64,000 nt of DNA from Mesorhizobium ventifaucium (GCF_935822925.1 NZ_CAKXZS010000018.1:1-64000), one strand, 5' to 3'. Positions 1-8,013 are shown, counted from the stretch's first letter. The notes: generated by a model not told the origin, from the letters alone. A program made the numbers and translations.

Positions 1-31
1 CCTATGTGTCCAGAATGGACCGAAAAGACGG

Positions 32-79
32 TGGCTCCCCGGGCCGGATTCGAACCAGCGACCAACCGGTTAACAGCCG
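32..79. repeat. attL, 48-bp tRNA-Asn 3' fragment
   Basis: These 48 bases are identical to 16405-16452 and correspond to the minus-strand tRNA-Asn gene from its CCA end into the anticodon stem. Identity stops at 80, where the sequence no longer completes the tRNA. This is the displaced 3' end left at the far side of an element that rebuilt the tRNA with its own copy. Confidence 0.9.
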
Positions 80-96
80 CTCTTTGCAGTGCCATC

Positions 97-182
97 TAGC
101 GCACACTACCGGTTGGTCTCCATCGATAAAGCTATTTATTTTCAATGGACATAGGTTCTCAGTTGCACTTTAGCGCACACTA
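97..182. promoter_or_regulatory. Paired TAGCGCACACTA repeats beside attL
   Basis: The 12-mer TAGCGCACACTA occurs at 97-108 and again, same orientation, at 171-182, between the att core and the integrase gene. Position 108-118 is also the exact inverse of 60-70 (GACCAACCGGT) in the core. Direct repeats in this position are typical of recombinase or excisionase binding sites. The role is inferred. Confidence 0.45.
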
Positions 183-227
183 GGGCAACGTAGGCAGTAC
201 AGCGAATCCGTTGCCCCAATGTTGCCC
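183..227. promoter_or_regulatory. TTGCCC boxes at the left end
   Basis: TTGCCC occurs at 211-216 and 222-227, one helical turn apart, the second inside ATGTTGCCC. An inverted GGGCAACG lies at 183-190. The same paired box occurs at the right end (16328-16345) and, inverted, at 5156-5175. Candidate arm-type sites for the integrase, or an operator over the integrase promoter. Confidence 0.4.
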
Positions 228-237
228 GGAGAGACAG

Positions 238-1584
238 ATGCCCCGCGAGAACCTTACCGACATCCGCCTCAAGGCCTTGAGGCCGGCCGATGCTGGCAAA
301 CGCTATGTGATAATGGATGCGCAAGTGCCGAACATGGGCGTCCGCGTAACGGACAAGGCGCCTGCGAACGGTTCGAAGATGAAAGCGGGCCAGGTTAGTT
401 TTATCTACATCGCCCGCTATGGTAAGGCGGCGCAGCCAGCGCGAAGGGCGCTTGGCGAGTACGACATCATGTCGCTGGACGGAGCGCGGACAAAAGCGCG
501 GGAGTGGGCAGCACTCATTGCCAGGGGCATAGATCCCAAGGAACAGGAAGAGGAGGCCCGCCAGAAGGCGGAAGCCGAGAAACGCGAGAAGGACAAGGGA
601 GCGGCCGGGCGGCGCGCCAGACAATTCGAGCGCGTCTTGGTGCGTTTCATCCGGGCTCGTAAGCGGGATGGCATTCGAAAGTGGAGGGAAGACCGCAACG
701 ACTTCAAGCGCGAATGCCTGCCGGTCTGGCGTGGGAAGGACGTCGGGGCGATCCGCAATCCCGACATCATGGCCGTGCTCGAAAAGATCAACGACCGCGG
801 CGCCACCCGGCAGGCGCTGAATATGGCGCAAAAGATCGGCACAGTCTTCAACTGGTGCGTGGATGACGAGCTGATAGACGCCTCACCCTACCGCGCCAAA
901 AAGGTCAGAACGGCGATCGGCGAGAAGTCGTCACGAAAACGCGTCCTGACCGACACCGAGATCCGAACGCTGTGGAAGGTGACCGACGGCACGGCCAAAG
1001 GCGTGGGCGCTGTTGAGGCGTCTGTCTATCGGCTGCTGCTTCTGACTGGGCAACGCCTCAATGACATCGCTCGGGCCTCATGGTCGGAAATCGATCTCGA
1101 CAAGAAGGTTCTGACGATCCCAGCGGCGCGGTTTAAGTCAGACCGCGACCACGCTGTTCCTCTTACCGATGACGCGGTGGAAATCATCAAAGGTCTGCCG
1201 CGTTTTGGCAAAAAGAACGACAGTTGGCTTTGCTCGCTCGACGGCGCGAAGCCGGTGACCATCGGCCACAAGGTCAAGCTGCGGGTTATTGCCGCCATGC
1301 TCGCGGTGTTGCGGGAAGACGATCCCGAGGCGACCCTGCCGGCCTGGGTCAATCACGACATCCGCCGAACGGTTCGCACCCGGTTGTCCGAGCTCGACGT
1401 GATGGACGAGGTGGCCGAGGCAGTTATCGGGCATGTGCCTACGGCGCTTGTCAGGACGTACAACCAGTCCGAACGGCTGAAGGTCAAGCGGGACGCCCTG
1501 ACGCGCTGGGAGGGTGCCCTTGCCGCCCTGACAGGCCGGGGAAAGGCCTCCAATGTTGTCGCGATCTCGGCGATGGCGTCATAA
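238..1584 (+). CDS. Tyrosine recombinase/integrase, P4 type
   Basis: This 448-residue site-specific recombinase would insert and excise the element at tRNA-Asn. The N-terminal 90 residues have the DUF4102-type arm-binding layout (LTDIRLKAL, then ALGEYDIMSLDGAR). The catalytic set is readable: R273 in TGQRLND, K300, H373 and R376 in HDIRR, H399 in IGH, and the nucleophile Y408. I chose the ATG at 238 because GGAGAGA precedes it; an upstream in-frame start at 211 lacks a ribosome site. Its place next to attL is usual for such elements. Confidence 0.93.
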   Translation: MPRENLTDIRLKALRPADAGKRYVIMDAQVPNMGVRVTDKAPANGSKMKAGQVSFIYIARYGKAAQPARRALGEYDIMSLDGARTKAREWAALIARGIDPKEQEEEARQKAEAEKREKDKGAAGRRARQFERVLVRFIRARKRDGIRKWREDRNDFKRECLPVWRGKDVGAIRNPDIMAVLEKINDRGATRQALNMAQKIGTVFNWCVDDELIDASPYRAKKVRTAIGEKSSRKRVLTDTEIRTLWKVTDGTAKGVGAVEASVYRLLLLTGQRLNDIARASWSEIDLDKKVLTIPAARFKSDRDHAVPLTDDAVEIIKGLPRFGKKNDSWLCSLDGAKPVTIGHKVKLRVIAAMLAVLREDDPEATLPAWVNHDIRRTVRTRLSELDVMDEVAEAVIGHVPTALVRTYNQSERLKVKRDALTRWEGALAALTGRGKASNVVAISAMAS

Positions 1585-1618
1585 ACCACAAGGAACCACT
1601 AAAGCCATGCCATACCCC

Positions 1619-1657
1619 TTGACATCGGCGAACGTGACAAGTACGTATTACGTACTT
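1619..1657 (+). promoter_or_regulatory. Promoter with operator O1 of the MerR-like gene
   Basis: A TTGACA hexamer lies at 1619-1624, and the expected -10 region about 17 bases further falls inside a 19-bp palindrome at 1639-1657 (AAGTACGTA-T-TACGTACTT). The regulator gene starts 16 bases downstream. An operator over the -10 region points to autorepression. The same arms recur at 2170-2188. Confidence 0.6.
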
Positions 1658-1673
1658 AATGGGTGGTTTTTCG

Positions 1674-2150
1674 ATGACCGACTACAGCCTTGCCGACTTG
1701 ACCAAGATCACCGACTCCAAGCGCCGGTCGGTGCAACTGTGGGCTGAGGCCGGCGTCATCCATGCCGATGTCGAGACAGAACGGGCGGGCACTGGAGTTC
1801 ATCGACGTTTTTCTCGTAACGAAGCCATCATCGCGGTGCTGATCGCCAGACGGGCTGAGTTGCGGATCTCGATCGGCATGTTGAAGATGCTTGCAGACCA
1901 CTACCGAACACTAATGCAGCGTTTCGACGTGATCTTCGAGGAATGCATCGCCGGCAGGATGACCGCCTACATGGCCAGCTACGCCGACGTCGGTTACAAA
2001 GCCTTCTCAACCACGTTTCATGCAGTTGACCCTTCCATCTCACCAGAAAAGCAGATGCAAGCCCTTGGCGCCTTTCTTCAAAAGGCGACCGATCAGGCTG
2101 GCGGCTGCCATGTAATGCGTCTCGATAGATACCTTGCCGTACTCCGGTGA
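1674..2150 (+). CDS. MerR-like DNA-binding regulator
   Basis: A 158-residue protein with an N-terminal winged helix of MerR type: a recognition segment DSKRRSVQLWAEAGVI near residues 13-28, then the wing and second helix GVHRRFSRNEAIIAVLIA. The C-terminal half matches no family I know and could bind an effector or partner. The ATG at 1674 was chosen over the one at 1659, which lies almost on the operator. The gene is bracketed by the two palindromes O1 and O2, so it probably controls itself and the downstream replication genes, as a phage repressor or antirepressor would. Confidence 0.75.
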   Translation: MTDYSLADLTKITDSKRRSVQLWAEAGVIHADVETERAGTGVHRRFSRNEAIIAVLIARRAELRISIGMLKMLADHYRTLMQRFDVIFEECIAGRMTAYMASYADVGYKAFSTTFHAVDPSISPEKQMQALGAFLQKATDQAGGCHVMRLDRYLAVLR

Positions 2151-2169
2151 GGTGTTTTTTTGTCTAAAT

Positions 2170-2188
2170 AAGTACGTAGAACGTACTT
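2170..2188. promoter_or_regulatory. Operator O2 (AAGTACGT-N3-ACGTACTT)
   Basis: A 19-bp palindrome with the same arms and length as O1 ends 29 bases before the AlpA-like gene. I found these arms nowhere else in the window. It would let one regulator control both its own gene and the operon from 2218 onward. Confidence 0.6.
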
Positions 2189-2217
2189 GATCAGCAGCAG
2201 CCACAAGGAAGCACCCC

Positions 2218-2412
2218 ATGCCCCTTATCCCTCTCAATGAATTACCCGCCAAAGGCATCACCTACAGCCGTAACTACATCGATCGGCTGATCAAGGAACA
2301 TCGCTTTCCGCAGCCGGTGTACCTCTCGCCGCGCCGCCGCGCTTTCCTCGAATCTGAAATCGATGCGTGGATCAAGGCCCGCGTCGACCAGCGCGACCAG
2401 GTGGCGGCATGA
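2218..2412 (+). CDS. AlpA-like small DNA-binding protein
   Basis: A 64-residue protein of the AlpA/excisionase-like winged-helix group: LNELPAKGITYSRNYIDRLI followed by HRFPQPVYLSPRRRAF and EIDAWI. AlpA-type proteins switch on integrase or prophage early genes, or assist excision. It is the first gene after operator O2, has an AAGGAA ribosome site, and overlaps the next start by four bases. The family call rests on the motif pattern. Confidence 0.75.
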   Translation: MPLIPLNELPAKGITYSRNYIDRLIKEHRFPQPVYLSPRRRAFLESEIDAWIKARVDQRDQVAA

Positions 2413-2594
2413 CTGGCATTGGTCATCACGACAATCCCACGATCGACGAGGCTGCCCGTTGGCTTGCGACCACGCCAGTTCGGCAGCGTGAAAGGCCGGC
2501 GGTGCCGCTCCTGCGCGAACGCTTCGGCTTGAGTGCGAAGGAATCCTGCATGGCGATCGCCGCCGCAAACCTCATCAAGGCGAGGTCGGCATGA
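2409..2594 (+). CDS. Hypothetical protein, 61 residues
   Basis: The ATG overlaps the preceding stop (ATGA) and the stop overlaps the next start in the same way, so the frame is translationally coupled inside the early operon. The protein has repeated short helices (IDEAARWLATTP, LRERFGLSAKESCMAIAAANLI) that could form a small helix-turn-helix. I do not recognise a family. Confidence 0.6.
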   Translation: MTGIGHHDNPTIDEAARWLATTPVRQRERPAVPLLRERFGLSAKESCMAIAAANLIKARSA

Positions 2595-3073
2595 GCGCGC
2601 CAGAGCTTTGCATCCTTGGCATTGATCCCGGAGCGTCCGGTGCGATTGCCTTCTATTTTCCGTCTCGACCGGACTTAATCGGCGCTGAAGACGTTCCGCT
2701 AGCCGGCGGCGAGATCGACGCGGTCACATTGGCGCACCGCATCGTGCAAATGGCTCCCACCGTCGCCATCATCGAGCAGGTCGGGCCTATGCCGAAACAG
2801 GGCGTCTCGTCGACTTTCAAGTTCGGCGTCGCCTACGGCGTCGTTCGCGGCGTGGTGCAGGCGCTCAACGTCCCAATGCACCTTGTCACCCCTGGTCGCT
2901 GGAAAAAGCATTTCCGTCTAGACAGTGACAAGGAGAAGGCCCGCGCGCTGGCGCTTCGCTACTGGCCGTCGAGCATCCATTTCAGCCGCAAGAAAGATCA
3001 CGGTCGCGCCGAAGCGGCTTTGCTTGCCCGGTTCGCAGCAGAGACGATTGGAGGCGCAAATGGGGCCTCCTGA
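2591..3073 (+). CDS. RuvC-like resolvase/nuclease
   Basis: A 160-residue protein with the RNase H fold signature of phage Holliday-junction resolvases. D12 lies in the first strand (GIDPGASGA), E62 in AIIEQVG, and D136 with E141 in KKDHGRAEAALLA. The four acidic positions match the RuvC metal site and the length suits the family. It probably processes branched replication or packaging intermediates. It is coupled to both neighbours by short overlaps. Confidence 0.8.
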   Translation: MSAPELCILGIDPGASGAIAFYFPSRPDLIGAEDVPLAGGEIDAVTLAHRIVQMAPTVAIIEQVGPMPKQGVSSTFKFGVAYGVVRGVVQALNVPMHLVTPGRWKKHFRLDSDKEKARALALRYWPSSIHFSRKKDHGRAEAALLARFAAETIGGANGAS

Positions 3074-3278
3074 AAATGGGAACGCCGCCCCGATGGCAGT
3101 CGGGAACGGCGTTGATAGAACCGGTGCTTCCGAAGGCAACCTAGCAGCAATCTATCCGACCTTCAGCCGATCTGCAACGGAGTTCGCAATCGCAACAATC
3201 GCCCGCCGCTGGCGTCTGCCGGCGCCGACGGCGCGTGTCGTGGTCGAGCTTGCCCGACTTGGAGGGCAGGCAGCATGA
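3060..3278 (+). CDS. Hypothetical protein, 72 residues
   Basis: The reading frame starts inside the end of the RuvC-like gene (14-base overlap) and its stop overlaps the next ATG. Its C-terminal half (TEFAIATIARRWRLPAPTARVVVELARLG) looks like a helix-turn-helix segment. No family recognised. Confidence 0.5.
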   Translation: MGPPENGNAAPMAVGNGVDRTGASEGNLAAIYPTFSRSATEFAIATIARRWRLPAPTARVVVELARLGGQAA

Positions 3279-3547
3279 GCGGCGGCGTCGACATCCCACA
3301 CAATGAACCTGTTCCTGGCACCGTCGTCGCCGCCGTCCGCGTGGCTCGCAACTGCCTGATGGACGCGCAGTTTCGCCTCGACGATCACGGCTATCACTGC
3401 CGGCTGCTCGACGGTCTTCAGGACGGCGCCGCAACCTTGCTTGCCGAATGGGCGGGCAGGGATAGGCCGAGCTCGGCGCCGGCCGTGCCGGATTTCATCG
3501 CCGAGGCTGCGCGCGAATACCGCCGCCGGCAGAAACGGACTTATTGA
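3275..3547 (+). CDS. Hypothetical protein, 90 residues
   Basis: A small soluble protein, start overlapping the previous stop (ATGA), ending three bases before the helicase gene. It is rich in charged and small residues with no motif I recognise. Only its place in the operon suggests an early replication or regulatory role. Confidence 0.55.
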   Translation: MSGGVDIPHNEPVPGTVVAAVRVARNCLMDAQFRLDDHGYHCRLLDGLQDGAATLLAEWAGRDRPSSAPAVPDFIAEAAREYRRRQKRTY

Positions 3548-3550
3548 CCA

Positions 3551-4786
3551 ATGAACTACAGCCACACAGACCCAATCGCGGCGCGCATGGACGATCCCTG
3601 GCGTGGTGTTGATTATGAAGGCAAGCCAAGCCCATCTCAATTGCGGATCACGGCAGCGCCGTTCGTCTGGCGCGAGCCGGCCGACATCCCGCCGCGTCGA
3701 TGGCTGTTCGGCGGCCACTACATTCGCGGCTATGTCACCGGCACTGTTGCCCCTGGCGGCATGGGGAAAACGTCTGTGGTGCAGACCGAAGCGCTGTCCA
3801 TGGTGACGGGGCGCGATCTCCTTGGAATCAAACCCGACCTTGCATCCCTCAAGGCATGGATCTGGAATCTTGAAGACCCGACCGAAGAGGTTGAACGCCG
3901 CTTCGCAGCATCCGTTGTGCATCACGGCATCAACCCGCATGACCTCGCCGGCAGGCTATTCGTCAATTCGGGGCGGGATACGCCGCTGGTGATCGCCCGC
4001 AAGGTCAAAGACGCCATCACTGTGGCCGAGCCGGTCATTGACGCCCTGGTTGCCGAGATCGACGCCAACGGCATCGACGTCCTGATTATCGATCCGTTCG
4101 TCAGCAGCCATGGCCTGCCCGAGAATGACAACGCTGCGATCGACGCCGCGGTCAAGGCGTGGGGACGTGTTGCCGGGAGGGGCAATTGTTCGGTCGAGCT
4201 GGTGCACCATTCCCGCAAGCTCAATGGCGACGCCATATCGGCTGACAGCGCCAGGGGCGGCAGCGCCTTTGTCGATGGTTGCCGGGCTGTCCGCGTCATC
4301 AACCGCATGTCCGAAGAGGAAGCAACGCGGCTTGGGGTCGACGAGGCGCGCCGATTCTTCTTCATGCTCGCCGACAAGCAGAACATGGCGCCGCCGGCAG
4401 ATAAGCGAGACTGGTATCAGCTAGTTTCCGTGCCGCTGGCCAATGGCGACAATGTTGCTGCCGTCGACAAATGGACCCCGCCCAATCCGTTCGATGACGT
4501 GACGCCCGATCATCTTCGACGCGTCCAGGCCCTCTTCGCCAGCAGCGATTACAGGGAAAGCGAGCAATCGCCTGAATGGGGCGGCATTGCCGTGGCAACC
4601 GTCCTCGACCTCGATGTGGGCGCAGGCAGGAAGGCAAACGAGCGCACAGGGCAGCAGAAGGCCGCTAGAGCGAAGATCAAGGGCATTCTTCGGACGTGGC
4701 AGGATACCGGCGCCATCATCCTGGAAACCCGCGCTGACGCCAAGCGGATGAACAAGCTGTTCTATGCCTGTGGGGAGCCCGCATGA
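3551..4786 (+). CDS. RepA-like replicative helicase (AAA_25)
   Basis: A 411-residue RecA-fold ATPase resembling the plasmid RepA/phage replicative helicases. Walker A is GGMGKTS with K73, and Walker B is DVLIIDPF with D181. These are followed by the sensor-like VELVHHSRK and RGGSAFVDGCRAVRVI. The C-terminal 100 residues look like a separate helical DNA-binding region. Its role is probably to start replication of the excised element. It lies 3 bases after the preceding gene, and its stop overlaps an ATG at 4783. Confidence 0.85.
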   Translation: MNYSHTDPIAARMDDPWRGVDYEGKPSPSQLRITAAPFVWREPADIPPRRWLFGGHYIRGYVTGTVAPGGMGKTSVVQTEALSMVTGRDLLGIKPDLASLKAWIWNLEDPTEEVERRFAASVVHHGINPHDLAGRLFVNSGRDTPLVIARKVKDAITVAEPVIDALVAEIDANGIDVLIIDPFVSSHGLPENDNAAIDAAVKAWGRVAGRGNCSVELVHHSRKLNGDAISADSARGGSAFVDGCRAVRVINRMSEEEATRLGVDEARRFFFMLADKQNMAPPADKRDWYQLVSVPLANGDNVAAVDKWTPPNPFDDVTPDHLRRVQALFASSDYRESEQSPEWGGIAVATVLDLDVGAGRKANERTGQQKAARAKIKGILRTWQDTGAIILETRADAKRMNKLFYACGEPA

Positions 4787-5046
4787 ACGTCACGGGCAAC
4801 TTGTCCACCATGTTTGCCTCACTGCCTCACCCACTAGTGCGGCAAGGTGCGGCAACTGCGGCAAATGCACTGCCTCACCACCACCCTTATAGGGGTGTGG
4901 GGTGGGGCGGGGCAGGCAAGTGTTGCAGATTTCAGGTGCGGCAAAAGCAATCTGGAAATGGGCGATCAAACCCTCGTGAGACACTCGTTCGGGAGACCGT
5001 TTTTTCTGCCGGGAGACCGTTTTTTCTGCCGGGCAGAGAATGGTGA
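4783..5046 (+). CDS. Possible small protein after the helicase, doubtful
   Basis: An ATGA overlap with the helicase stop would couple this 87-residue frame. Its composition (PHPLVRQ, PHHHPYRGVGWGG) reflects GC-rich repeats more than a fold, and it runs through the 20-bp tandem repeat. A competing frame exists from 4847. It may be a short translated leader or not coding at all. Confidence 0.3.
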   Translation: MNVTGNLSTMFASLPHPLVRQGAATAANALPHHHPYRGVGWGGAGKCCRFQVRQKQSGNGRSNPRETLVRETVFSAGRPFFLPGREW

Positions 5047-5173
5047 AAATCACCCATTTTGAGCGAAAACCGGCTAGCAACCGGTTGATCAACATGCCTG
5101 CATCCCTTGCTTTTCAAGGCTTTTAGCTGCATGATCGCGCGACTGCTTCGTTTCGGGGCAACATTAGGGCAAC
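4787..5173. other. Repeat-rich interval between helicase and terminase genes
   Basis: Roughly 390 bp with no convincing gene. It holds ACTGCCTCACC at 4821-4831 and 4869-4879, three GCGGCAA repeats between, a GC skewed stretch near 4890, a 20-bp perfect tandem duplication (4991-5030), and paired GGGCAACAT boxes just before the next gene. An origin of replication or a cos/pac site would be expected about here in such an element, but neither can be shown. Confidence 0.35.
4991..5030. repeat. 20-bp perfect tandem duplication
   Basis: GGGAGACCGTTTTTTCTGCC at 4991-5010 is repeated exactly at 5011-5030 and followed by a partial third start (GGG). The end forms a short TCTGCC-G-GGCAGA hairpin. Confidence 0.85.
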
Positions 5174-5175
5174 AT
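5156..5175. promoter_or_regulatory. Inverted ATGTTGCCC box pair before the terminase operon
   Basis: GGGCAACAT occurs at 5156-5164 and 5167-5175, spaced 11 bp. It is the reverse of the boxes at both element ends. It overlaps the start of the gene at 5174, which suggests a repressor or activator site for late genes. Confidence 0.45.
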
Positions 5176-5587
5176 GGTGGGCGAAAAAGTGCAGGCTGAT
5201 ACCAGCGACATTGAAAGCGAATCCCCTCCGAAAGGTGGGCAGAAGGTGCGGCTTAAGACGCTGGCCGATCTGGACCGCCGCACGACTGCCGCCCGCGTGG
5301 TGTTCGAACTGCGTGACAGCCTGGCCTCCGATCTTGGCGGCAAGGCCAATCTCAGCGTCATGAAGCTGGAGCTAATCGACAACGTGGCCTGCCTCGGCGC
5401 CATGCTGAAGGATGCCGCTGCCAACTATCTCGAAGGCAAGCCTATCGACATCAACGAGTTCATGAGCTTGACCAATGCCCAGCGCCGGCTCCTGGCGGAT
5501 CTAGGGCTTGAGCGCCGGGCACTGAAGGACATTACCCCAACGCTGCGTGACTACGCCGCCACCCAATATGCAGGCGCGGCATCATGA
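5174..5587 (+). CDS. Putative terminase small subunit-like protein
   Basis: A 137-residue helical protein whose stop overlaps the terminase large-subunit start (ATGA). Position and size fit a small terminase subunit, which would recognise the packaging site. The sequence (LADLDRRTTAARVVFELRDSLASDLGG, then NEFMSLTNAQRRLLADLGL) shows helices but no motif that proves it. The call is by context. Confidence 0.5.
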   Translation: MVGEKVQADTSDIESESPPKGGQKVRLKTLADLDRRTTAARVVFELRDSLASDLGGKANLSVMKLELIDNVACLGAMLKDAAANYLEGKPIDINEFMSLTNAQRRLLADLGLERRALKDITPTLRDYAATQYAGAAS

Positions 5588-7038
5588 GCCTCGAAAACAT
5601 CACCATCGATCGGGCCTTGCGTGATCCGAACCTGCTTGGCGCTGCACTCGGCACGTCGCCGACATGGGACACATGGATTGCGGTCCTTCGCGCCGCTTTC
5701 GCTCTGCCGATGACGGAAAGCGACCTTGCCACCTTCAAGCAGGTTGCCGGGGCCAGGGACGTGCCCGAGAAGCGCGTCCGCGAGCTTTGGGCGATCGTAG
5801 GCAGGCGAAGCGGCAAATCGCGCATGGCCGCCGCTACAGCCGCCTATATGGCAGCATTCGGCATTGACCATTCGAAGCTTAGCCCCGGCGAAGTGGGCAC
5901 GGTCCTGGTGCTTGCCGCCAGCAAGGCGCAGGCGAACGCTGTCTTTCGCTACATTCTTGCCTTCTTCGAGAGCAGCCCGATCCTCTCCGGCCTGATCGAG
6001 ACCACGACGAGCGACGAGATCCGGCTTGCCGGCAACATCGCCATCGCTGTGCATTCGAGTAGCTACCGGACAGTCAGGGGCCGGAGCCTGGTGGCGTGCA
6101 TTTTTGACGAGGTGGCGTTTTGGCGCGATGAAAGCAGCAGCGCGCCCGACGTCGAAACCTTCAGAGCCGTCATCCCGGCGTTGTCCACGACGGGCGGCCT
6201 GTTGGTCGGCATTTCCTCCCCATATCGGCAAGCTGGCCTGCTCTACAGCAAGTTTCAGGACGGCTTTGGGCAGAACATCGCCAATGTCCTCGTCGTCAAG
6301 GCGCCAACAGCCACGTTCAATCCGACCATCGATCACACAATCATCGAGCAGGCACACCGCGAAGACCCCGAATCGGCGTCGGCTGAGTGGGATGCCGAGT
6401 TTCGAGGCGACTTGTCGAACTACATCGACCGTCGCGTTGTCGAGGCCTGCATCGAGCCCGGAGTGTACGAGCGCGGTTATGTTCGCGACTACCGCTACAC
6501 CGCCTTTTGCGACCCGAGCTCAGGTGCCAGTGACAGCATGACGTTGGCGATTGGCCATCGTGAGGGTGCCAGGGCTGTTCTGGACTGCCTTCGCGAGGTC
6601 AAGGCGCCATTCTCGCCAACTGACGTTGTGAACGAGTTTGCCGCCGTCCTGAAGGCTTACCAATGCACGTCCGTGAAGGGCGATGCCTACGCTGTCGGAT
6701 GGGTGAAGGAAGCCTTCGACAAGGTCGGTGTCAGGTATGTCCCGAGTGAGCGCAACCGCAGCGAACTCTACCTGGATGCGTTGCCTGCACTGATGGCGCG
6801 ATCGGCTGTCCTGCTCGATAACCCTCGCCTTGTCGGACAGATTTCCCAGCTTGAGCGGCGCACGATGCGCTCCGGCCGCGATGCGGTCGATCACATGCGC
6901 GGGATGTCCGACGACCTCGCCAATGCCGCACTAGGCGCCATCGTCAATGCGCCGAACGCGGAAGCCGCCAAGCGGACCTACTACTACGGCCCGAAGCCGA
7001 AGCCCATCTTTACCGACCCACTTTCGGAGTACCGCTGA
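5584..7038 (+). CDS. Phage terminase large subunit
   Basis: A 484-residue packaging motor. The N-terminal ATPase has a Walker A GRRSGKS (K78) and Walker B with catalytic acid IFDE (D175, E176). The C-terminal RNase H nuclease has D310 in FCDPSSG, D367 in VKGDAY, and a last acidic pair near 443-444 (SDDLANA). The length is normal for the family. It would translocate and cut DNA at a procapsid portal, yet no portal or capsid gene follows it, which is the key oddity of this element. Confidence 0.9.
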   Translation: MSLENITIDRALRDPNLLGAALGTSPTWDTWIAVLRAAFALPMTESDLATFKQVAGARDVPEKRVRELWAIVGRRSGKSRMAAATAAYMAAFGIDHSKLSPGEVGTVLVLAASKAQANAVFRYILAFFESSPILSGLIETTTSDEIRLAGNIAIAVHSSSYRTVRGRSLVACIFDEVAFWRDESSSAPDVETFRAVIPALSTTGGLLVGISSPYRQAGLLYSKFQDGFGQNIANVLVVKAPTATFNPTIDHTIIEQAHREDPESASAEWDAEFRGDLSNYIDRRVVEACIEPGVYERGYVRDYRYTAFCDPSSGASDSMTLAIGHREGARAVLDCLREVKAPFSPTDVVNEFAAVLKAYQCTSVKGDAYAVGWVKEAFDKVGVRYVPSERNRSELYLDALPALMARSAVLLDNPRLVGQISQLERRTMRSGRDAVDHMRGMSDDLANAALGAIVNAPNAEAAKRTYYYGPKPKPIFTDPLSEYR

Positions 7039-7208
7039 TGAACACCCCCATCACCGACACCAATCCGTTCAAGCGCGACAAGGACGGCAAGATCCCGAAC
7101 CTGACGGCAATTGCCAATCTGTGCCGTGCCGATCCGCGCAAGGCGATCCTGCTCTGCAAAGAGGCCGGCGAACAGCTGGATGCCTGGTTTCCGATGAACC
7201 CGAAATAG
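7038..7208 (+). CDS. Hypothetical protein, 56 residues
   Basis: The ATG shares its A with the terminase stop. The product begins MNTPITDTNPFKRDKDGKI and contains NLTAIANLCRADPRKAILLC. No family recognised. The tight coupling and an AGGAGG site shared with the next gene support that it is translated. Confidence 0.6.
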   Translation: MNTPITDTNPFKRDKDGKIPNLTAIANLCRADPRKAILLCKEAGEQLDAWFPMNPK

Positions 7209-7217
7209 GAGGCAGAA

Positions 7218-7328
7218 ATGTCTGCATCGACCAACTCAGCCCCCGCGAACGCGGCCAAGCTGCGAAAGGCCCAGAAACAAGCCGTTGCCAAGGCAAAGGC
7301 GCGCACCGCGAAAGGTTCGAAGAAATGA
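7218..7328 (+). CDS. Very small Lys/Ala-rich protein, 36 residues
   Basis: A strong AGGAGG lies 6-11 bases before the ATG, and the stop overlaps the next start (ATGA). The product is strongly basic (LRKAQKQAVAKAKARTAKG). It could bind nucleic acid, or could simply be a coupling peptide for the following gene. Confidence 0.55.
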   Translation: MSASTNSAPANAAKLRKAQKQAVAKAKARTAKGSKK

Positions 7329-8011
7329 CCATGCTGCTGTCAGCTCATTCCGTGGCGTTGCACGCTGCCCGTACCTCCGCCCAGTTCGCCGCGGTAATTT
7401 CCGCGCTGGATACCGACCTTAATTCGGCCATCGCACGCAAGGCCGAGCTCGAAAAAGCCGAGGACAAGGCGATCTTCGGCGATGGCGATCTGGCGGAAGT
7501 CCGTGCGGCGCTTGCCGAGTGCAATTCCGAAATTGGCCTTTACGAAAAGGCAATTGGGCTTGCTGACGAGCGACGCATTGAGGCGGCCAGGAATGAGGCA
7601 GCGGTTGATGTCGTGGCCCTTGGCAAGGATGCGAAGGCCAAGGCGAACGCTCTCGGCGGCCATCTGCACCGAGTCTACGAATTGATCGAGGAAATGCGCG
7701 GCGAGCTTTTCAAGGTGGATGCGCTTTCCATCTCGCTCGGGGCGGCGAACGGCAGCCTTGAAGCCGCCGGCCGGCGAGACCTAATGGTCAACGTCACATC
7801 GGTACGTAGGCAGGCAATGAGCGGCCCACGCGCCGCAGTGCCAAACCGGGCCAGCCGCAAGGCATTGCAGGCCGACAAGATGCTGCTGTCGTTCCTCACC
7901 CTTGGCGGCGTCCTGGATCGTCGCGCAGCGGTCGGCAACCCTGTGGGTGAGGCGGCCGAGATCAAAGGAATCGAGCATCACGCCGCATTCCACACCGGGC
8001 GCGGTGACTGA
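7325..8011 (+). CDS. Coiled-coil protein of unknown function
   Basis: A 228-residue protein, alanine- and glutamate-rich over residues 20-130 with heptad-like segments (ARKAELEKAEDKAIF, EVRAALAECNSEIGLYEKAI), then a basic C-terminal third. I recognise no family. In position it would be a head or scaffold gene of a tailed phage, but it is too short and has no portal or capsid feature. The ATG at 7325 is coupled to the preceding stop. Confidence 0.6.
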   Translation: MTMLLSAHSVALHAARTSAQFAAVISALDTDLNSAIARKAELEKAEDKAIFGDGDLAEVRAALAECNSEIGLYEKAIGLADERRIEAARNEAAVDVVALGKDAKAKANALGGHLHRVYELIEEMRGELFKVDALSISLGAANGSLEAAGRRDLMVNVTSVRRQAMSGPRAAVPNRASRKALQADKMLLSFLTLGGVLDRRAAVGNPVGEAAEIKGIEHHAAFHTGRGD

Positions 8012-8013
8012 CC

